This document shows positions 59,723 to 64,000 of a stretch of DNA of 64,000 nucleotides, piece after piece. The notes under the pieces are model-generated. The model saw only the letters and a program-made list of their open reading frames with translations, searched no databases and was not told the origin of the DNA. Numbering within the stretch: position 1 is the stretch's first letter; every line of letters starts with the position of its first letter. This DNA comes from Roseomonas gilardii (GTDB taxonomy: Bacteria > Pseudomonadota > Alphaproteobacteria > Acetobacterales > Acetobacteraceae), in the NCBI RefSeq assembly GCF_001941945.1, contig NZ_CP015583.1, forward strand, positions 3,417,501 through 3,481,500, read 5' to 3'. The translations under genes and the position numbers were made by a program.

Positions 59723-59769
59723 GCGAATTCATTCGCAAGGGACAAATCATCTCGTTGGAGACGATTTGT
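59723..59769. promoter_or_regulatory. Two palindromes in the SDR / liv divergent region
   Basis: GCGAAT-TC-ATTCGC (59723-59736) is a perfect 6-bp-arm palindrome. Directly after it, ACAAATCATCTC (59742-59753) faces GAGACGATTTGT (59758-59769): 12-bp arms with one mismatch and a 4-nt centre. They lie in the 298-nt gap between divergent operons, which otherwise holds no gene. Strong operator candidates; no regulator gene is adjacent inside the window. Confidence 0.6.
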
Positions 59770-59928
59770 TCATTGCGTAACGCTTCGCCAGGACATAGCC
59801 TCCATGGCCAAGAAGGGTCGGCAAGACCCGGCACGGAACGGGCGGGACGGAAACGGGAGGACGATGGCGGATGCCGTCGTCCGCACCTCCTCCTGGCCGT
59901 CATGGCCAAAGGCCTTGAGGAGGACGTG

Positions 59929-61176
59929 ATGACAGGAAAGACCCCCCACCCGGAGGCCGCCGGCCCCACCCGCCGCGGTTTCGGCCGCGCCGCCGCGGCG
60001 CTGCTCGCCGCCCCGGCCCTCGCCCTGCCGCATCGCGGCGCGCTGGCGCAGGCGGAGCCGATCCGGCTGGGCTTCAACGGCGACCTCTCGGCCTCGCCTT
60101 CCGCCCAGTCCGGCCGCGCCGCCGTGGTCGGCATCCAGGCGGCGATGGAGGACGTGAACAAGGCCGGCGGCGTGCTCGGCCGCCCGCTGGGCCTGACGGT
60201 CCGCGACGACCTCTCGCAGCCGCCGAAATCCATCCAGAACATGAGCGACCTGATCGACAACGAAAAGGTCGCCGCGGTCTTCGGCCCGACCAATTCGGGC
60301 AATGCCCTGGCCTGGAAGCACATCCCGAACCAGAAGCGCATCCCGGTCATGGGCTGCATCGGCTCGGCCACCGACATCACCAAGCCGGTGCGCGAGGGCG
60401 CCGACAACTACATGTTCCGCATCGGCAGCGTGGACCGCATCCAGGTCGTCACGCTCATGGCCTATGCCAAGAAGAACCCGCGCACCGGCAAGATCGGCTT
60501 CCTCACCGAAACCACGGGCTATGGCCAGGGTGGGCTGAAGGACCTCCAGGAGGTGGCGCAGGCCCAGGGCCTCACCGCCGTGGCCAGCGAGAAGTTCAAC
60601 GTCGGCGACACGGACATGACCTCGCAGCTCGCCAAGCTGCGCGCGGCCGGGGTGGAGACGGCGCTGGTCTGGGCGCAGGGCACGCCGATCGGCCAGCTCA
60701 TGCGCAGCATGGACAAGATCGGCTACTTCCCCATCGTGCTGACGAGCTGGGCAGCGGACAACCTGAGCTTCATCAACGCCGCCGGCCCGGAACTGGCGGA
60801 AAAGCCGATCTTCCTGCGGACCGTGTCGGAAGACCGCACGCCGCACCAGCAGGCCTTCTTCGACCGCATCCGCCCGAAGCTGGACGCGGATTCCGCCTTT
60901 TCCTTCGCCGTGCACGGCTATGATTCCACCGTCCTGCTGGCCGCCGCGATGAAGCAGGCGGGCAAGACCGATGGCGCGGCCATCCGCGCGTCGCTGGAGG
61001 ACCTGAAGGAGAAGGTCGAGGGCTATGCCAAGACCTATGACCACCCCTTCAGCCGCACGGAGCATGAGGGGCTGACCGCCGCCGACCAGCGCTGGACCTG
61101 CTGGCGCAACGGCAAGCTGGCCGCCTTCCGCGACGAGGTCGTGCAGAACCTGCAGGAAGGCGACTTCAAGGGCTGA
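59929..61176 (+). CDS. Branched-chain-amino-acid-type ABC substrate-binding protein
   Basis: 415 aa, type I periplasmic binding protein (LivJ/Peripla_BP_6). A Tat-like leader TRRGFGRAAAALLAAPALAL is followed by RLGFNGDLSASPSAQSG, EDVNKAGGVLGRPLGLTVRD and VFGPTNSGNALAW. GAGGAGG lies before ATG 59929; ATG 59902 is an alternative. First gene of the rightward transporter operon. Given the divergent FAD/OYE/SDR genes, the ligand may be an aromatic or alicyclic acid rather than leucine. Confidence 0.85.
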   Translation: MTGKTPHPEAAGPTRRGFGRAAAALLAAPALALPHRGALAQAEPIRLGFNGDLSASPSAQSGRAAVVGIQAAMEDVNKAGGVLGRPLGLTVRDDLSQPPKSIQNMSDLIDNEKVAAVFGPTNSGNALAWKHIPNQKRIPVMGCIGSATDITKPVREGADNYMFRIGSVDRIQVVTLMAYAKKNPRTGKIGFLTETTGYGQGGLKDLQEVAQAQGLTAVASEKFNVGDTDMTSQLAKLRAAGVETALVWAQGTPIGQLMRSMDKIGYFPIVLTSWAADNLSFINAAGPELAEKPIFLRTVSEDRTPHQQAFFDRIRPKLDADSAFSFAVHGYDSTVLLAAAMKQAGKTDGAAIRASLEDLKEKVEGYAKTYDHPFSRTEHEGLTAADQRWTCWRNGKLAAFRDEVVQNLQEGDFKG

Positions 61177-61205
61177 GCCCCGGCGAGGCAAGAGGGAGGA
61201 ACTCC

Positions 61206-62126
61206 GTGCTGGCGACCTATCTGCAGGCGCTGGTGAGCGGGCTCGCGATCGGCGGCGTCTATGCGCTGATCGCGCTGAGCTTCAGCATCACCTTCACCAC
61301 CACCCGCACGCTGAACTTCGCCCAGGGCGAGTTCATCGGCGTCGGCGCCTTCCTCGGCGTCACCGCGCTCTACCTGTTCTCCGGCGGCGGCAGCTTCGCC
61401 GCGTTGGAGCCGGCGGCCTCGGCGGGCTTCCGCTATCCCGCCGCGGCCGCTGCGGCGGGCGCGGCGATGGGCGCGCTCGGCCTCCTTCTCTTCATCGCCG
61501 CCATCCGGCCCTTCGCCGGCAAGCCGGGCATGTCCTGGGTGATGAGCACCATCGGCTTCGGCATCATCCTGCAGAGCCTGGGCCTCGCCGTCTGGGGGCC
61601 GGCACCGGTCAACATGCCCTCCCCCTTCGGCGACGAGGTGCTGCGCCTGGGGGGTGCCGGGGTGCGGCCGCAGGAGATCGCGGTGCTGGCGGTGGCGGTG
61701 CTGCTGATGGTGGCGCTCGACCTGCTGCTGCGCCGCACGCGGCTGGGCAAGGCGATGCGCGCCGTGGCGCATGACCCGAAGGTGGCGGCGCTGATGGGCA
61801 TCAATGTCGGCGCGGTGATGCTGGGGGCCTTCGCCCTGTCCAGCGGGCTGGCGGGGCTGGGCGGCGTGCTGGTGGCGCCGATCGCCTCGGCCTCGCTCTT
61901 CATGGGCATGGGCATCGCGCTGAAGGCCTTCTCGGGCGCCATCCTGGGCGGTCTCGACAACCCGCGCGGCTGCATCTTCGGCGGCTTCGCGCTCGGCCTG
62001 CTGGAGGCTGGCGTGGCGCTCTGGCAGGCGCAGTGGCGCGAGATCGTCATCTTCCTCCTGATCATCCTGGTGCTCGCCATCCGCCCGAACGGGTTGTTCG
62101 GCGCACGCGCCCTGGACAAGGTGTGA
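61206..62126 (+). CDS. ABC transporter permease, LivH type
   Basis: 306 aa, eight or so helices. Starts LATYLQALVSGLAIGGVYALIALS and contains LNFAQGEFIGVGAF and the loop RAVAHDPKVAALMGINV characteristic of LivH. GTG start with AGGGAGGA upstream. One half of the membrane channel, partner of the LivM moiety encoded next. Confidence 0.88.
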   Translation: MLATYLQALVSGLAIGGVYALIALSFSITFTTTRTLNFAQGEFIGVGAFLGVTALYLFSGGGSFAALEPAASAGFRYPAAAAAAGAAMGALGLLLFIAAIRPFAGKPGMSWVMSTIGFGIILQSLGLAVWGPAPVNMPSPFGDEVLRLGGAGVRPQEIAVLAVAVLLMVALDLLLRRTRLGKAMRAVAHDPKVAALMGINVGAVMLGAFALSSGLAGLGGVLVAPIASASLFMGMGIALKAFSGAILGGLDNPRGCIFGGFALGLLEAGVALWQAQWREIVIFLLIILVLAIRPNGLFGARALDKV

Positions 62127-62131
62127 CGCCC

Positions 62132-63940
62132 ATGCGGCATGTCCTGGCGGCCATCCTGCTGGCGGGCGCGACGGCACTCGCCGTGGCCTTCGTCACCAAC
62201 GACTTCTACCTGCGCATCCTTTTCAACATCGGCATCTACTTCCTCTGCGCCTCGGGGATGAACGTGCTGCTCGGCTTCGCCGGGCAGAAATCCCTGGGCC
62301 AGGCGGGGCTCTTCGCCGCCGGCGCCTATGGCGTGGCGCTGCTCACCACGAGCTGGGACCTCGGACCCTGGCTGTCGCTGCTGCTCGCCACGGGCATCGC
62401 CGCCGCCGCCGGCGTGCTGATCGCCGCCCCGTCGCTGCGCGTGCGCGGGCCCAGCCTCGCCATGGTGACGCTCGCCTTCGGCATCGTGGTGGAGAAGCTG
62501 GTCACCGAGGCCTCCGACATCTTCGGCGGCGCCATGGGCATCTACGCCATCAAGCCGCTGACCTTCGGCGGCGAGGCGCTGAACATGCAGCAATGGGTCT
62601 GGCTCTGCATCCTGCTCGGCCTGGGGCTGCACCTGCTGCTGCGCAACCTGCTCACGGGCCGCTTCGGCCGCGCCTTCCTGTCCCTGCAGGCGGACGAGAT
62701 CGCGGCGGGCGCCGTGGGCGTGCCGGTGCATAGCTACAAGATCCTGGCCTTCGTGATCGCGGCCGCCACCTGCGGCCTCGCCGGTGCGCTGGTCGCGCAG
62801 CAGAACCAGTACATCAATTCCGACTTCATCAGCTTCAACCTGTCGATCTTCATCCTGCTGCTGGTGCTGTTCGGCGGCGCGGGCTCGCTGGCCGGGCCGA
62901 TCCTGGGCGCGGTCAGCCTGACGGTGATCTCCGCCCTGGTGGCGCGCTGGAGCTGGATCGAGCATTTCGTGCAGGGTGCGCTGCTGCTCTTCGCCCTCTA
63001 TGCCATGCCGAAGGGCCTGGCCGGGGTGATCGCCGGGCTGTGGCAACCCGCCCGTTCCGGTGAGCGGCGCGCGGCTGCGCCCGATGCCACGGCGTCCCTC
63101 CCCATCCGCGATGCGGAGCCGGCAGCCGCTTCCGCGCCCCTGCTCCAGGCCGAGGGGCTGAGCAAATCCTATGGCGGCGTGCATCCGGCGCGGGATGTCC
63201 ATGTCCGACTCACGCGCGGGCATATCCATGCGCTGATCGGCCCCAACGGTGCTGGCAAGAGCACCTTCATCAACATGCTGAGCGGCGTGGTGCAGCCGGA
63301 TTCCGGCGAGATCCGCTTCCTGGGCCGCAGCCTGGGCCGGGCGGGGACGCATGCGATCTGCGACCGCGGCATCGCCCGCACCTTCCAGAACCTGCGCCTG
63401 TTCCGCGACCTGTCGGTGCGCGACAACGTGCTGCTCGGCCAGCATGCGCGCATGCGCAACGGCTTCCTGTCCTCGCTGTTCGGCCTGCCCCTGGCCTGGC
63501 GGGAGGAGGCGGCCGCCCGGCGCCGGGTCGGGGAGATCCTGCGCTTCCTCGGCCTGTCGCCACTCGCCGACGAGCCGGCGGGCTCCCTGCCCTATGGCCT
63601 GCAACGCCGCACGGAGCTGGCGCGCGCCCTGGCGACGGAGCCGCAACTCCTGCTGCTCGACGAACCGGCCGCCGGTCTCAACCCGCAGGAAACGGCGGAG
63701 CTGGGCCAGATCCTTCTGCGCATCCGGGAGCGCGGGATCACCATCCTCCTCGTGGAACATCACATGGATCTCGTCATGGCCATTTCCGACCACGTGATCG
63801 TGCTCGACTACGGCGAGACCATCGCCGAGGGCACGCCCGCGCATGTGCAGGCCGATCCGCGTGTCACCGCCGCCTATCTCGGCACGGAGGAGCTGCCGGA
63901 GGCCGAGGCGGTGGAACCCGTCCTGGCGCTGCGGGCATGA
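62132..63940 (+). CDS. Fused LivM permease - LivG ATPase
   Basis: 602 aa. Residues 1-310 are a LivM-type permease (GMNVLLGFAGQKSLGQAGLFAAGAYG near 48; RFGRAFLSLQADEIAAGAVGV loop). After a Pro/Ala-rich linker (about 311-340), an ATPase of LivG type follows: Walker A GPNGAGKSTF, RTFQNLRLF Q-loop, signature LPYGLQRRTELARAL (variant of LSYGQQR), Walker B LLLDEPAAGLN, switch LVEHHMD. Fusions of these two subunits occur in other proteobacteria. ATGA overlap with the next gene. Confidence 0.9.
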   Translation: MRHVLAAILLAGATALAVAFVTNDFYLRILFNIGIYFLCASGMNVLLGFAGQKSLGQAGLFAAGAYGVALLTTSWDLGPWLSLLLATGIAAAAGVLIAAPSLRVRGPSLAMVTLAFGIVVEKLVTEASDIFGGAMGIYAIKPLTFGGEALNMQQWVWLCILLGLGLHLLLRNLLTGRFGRAFLSLQADEIAAGAVGVPVHSYKILAFVIAAATCGLAGALVAQQNQYINSDFISFNLSIFILLLVLFGGAGSLAGPILGAVSLTVISALVARWSWIEHFVQGALLLFALYAMPKGLAGVIAGLWQPARSGERRAAAPDATASLPIRDAEPAAASAPLLQAEGLSKSYGGVHPARDVHVRLTRGHIHALIGPNGAGKSTFINMLSGVVQPDSGEIRFLGRSLGRAGTHAICDRGIARTFQNLRLFRDLSVRDNVLLGQHARMRNGFLSSLFGLPLAWREEAAARRRVGEILRFLGLSPLADEPAGSLPYGLQRRTELARALATEPQLLLLDEPAAGLNPQETAELGQILLRIRERGITILLVEHHMDLVMAISDHVIVLDYGETIAEGTPAHVQADPRVTAAYLGTEELPEAEAVEPVLALRA

Positions 63941-64000
63941 GCGCGATGCTGGAGGTCGAGGGCGCCTGCATCGGCTACGGCCCCATCCGCGCGGTGAGCG
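63937..64000 (+). CDS. Start of LivF-type ABC ATPase (partial)
   Basis: Only the first 21 codons are in the window: MSAMLEVEGACIGYGPIRAV, the usual N terminus of a LivF ATP-binding protein (GYG before the bases that precede Walker A). ATG overlaps the LivMG stop. Expected to complete the transporter. Confidence 0.75.
   Translation, partial: MSAMLEVEGACIGYGPIRAVS

Noticed and set aside
61433-63844. 803-codon minus-strand frame opposite the liv genes
   Set aside because: Antisense of three well-supported transporter genes; composition is that of a GC-driven shadow frame.
1-64000. tRNA, rRNA, CRISPR, insertion sequence, integrase or attachment site
   Set aside because: No cloverleaf, spacer array, transposase-like protein or flanking direct repeat was seen; gene order is consistent with ordinary chromosome.

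Overview
This 64 kb window is a stretch of very GC-rich (roughly 70 %) bacterial chromosome. Gene content and protein style point to an alphaproteobacterium of the Acetobacteraceae (Roseomonas-like); this assignment is inference from composition and family recognition, not from a marker gene. The genome style is that of a metabolic generalist: tightly packed operons with 1-14 nt overlaps, many solute-binding proteins, and paired regulators next to catabolic clusters. I saw no rRNA, tRNA, CRISPR array, transposase, integrase or phage gene.

Layout. 1-1772: end of a probable cydD, then cydC (thiol-exporting ABC transporter of cytochrome bd assembly). 2010-4253: TonB-dependent siderophore receptor. 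4317-12249: an Asp/Glu-racemase-like gene divergent from an RpiR regulator, a class III aminotransferase, two solute-binding proteins without permeases, an M81 (MlrC-like) metallopeptidase and a second-type peptide deformylase; a good inverted repeat sits in the divergent promoter. 12271-14685: hybrid sensor kinase. 14855-23035: a complete malonate system, with madL-madM-gntR leftward and mdcACDEGBH rightward, seven translationally coupled genes. 23402-25422: tctBA tripartite transporter membrane subunits without tctC.

25475-33949 (all leftward): a peptide/opine/oligosaccharide-type ABC transporter (fused ATPases, two permeases, large binding protein) with a mannonate-dehydratase-like and a galactonate-dehydratase-like enzyme, suggesting uptake and breakdown of sugar acids. 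34223-37930: putA. 37971-47720 (leftward): a compact operon of a TPP enzyme, an enolase-superfamily dehydratase, an internally duplicated membrane protein, a gluconate-dehydrogenase subunit 3 homologue and a GMC flavoprotein with a C-x5-C-x3-C cluster motif, preceded by rhaI and rhaD. 47888-50678: rhaR, rhaM and a rhamnulokinase, divergent from rhaDI across a repeat-rich operator. Together these give L-rhamnose to lactate/DHAP chemistry (RhaM, RhaI, kinase, RhaD), with uronate/aldonate enzymes close by, as expected for growth on plant cell-wall sugars.

50679-54858: a small unrecognised protein with its own promoter and a TTG start, a MocR/PdxR-type regulator divergent from a flavin-binding PNPOx-like protein, and an MFS transporter. 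54859-55230 is a gene-free mosaic of five hairpins. 55231-59630 (leftward): SDR, duplicated EthD protein, Old Yellow Enzyme and a KstD-like FAD dehydrogenase, an uncharacterised oxidative pathway. It is divergent from a branched-chain-amino-acid-type ABC operon (59929 to the window end) across two strong palindromes.

The most novel item is the five-gene redox operon at 37971-44104: it resembles the FAD-dependent glucose/gluconate dehydrogenases, but lacks a Tat signal and a cytochrome c subunit and instead carries a duplicated multi-pass membrane protein with two His residues conserved in each repeat.
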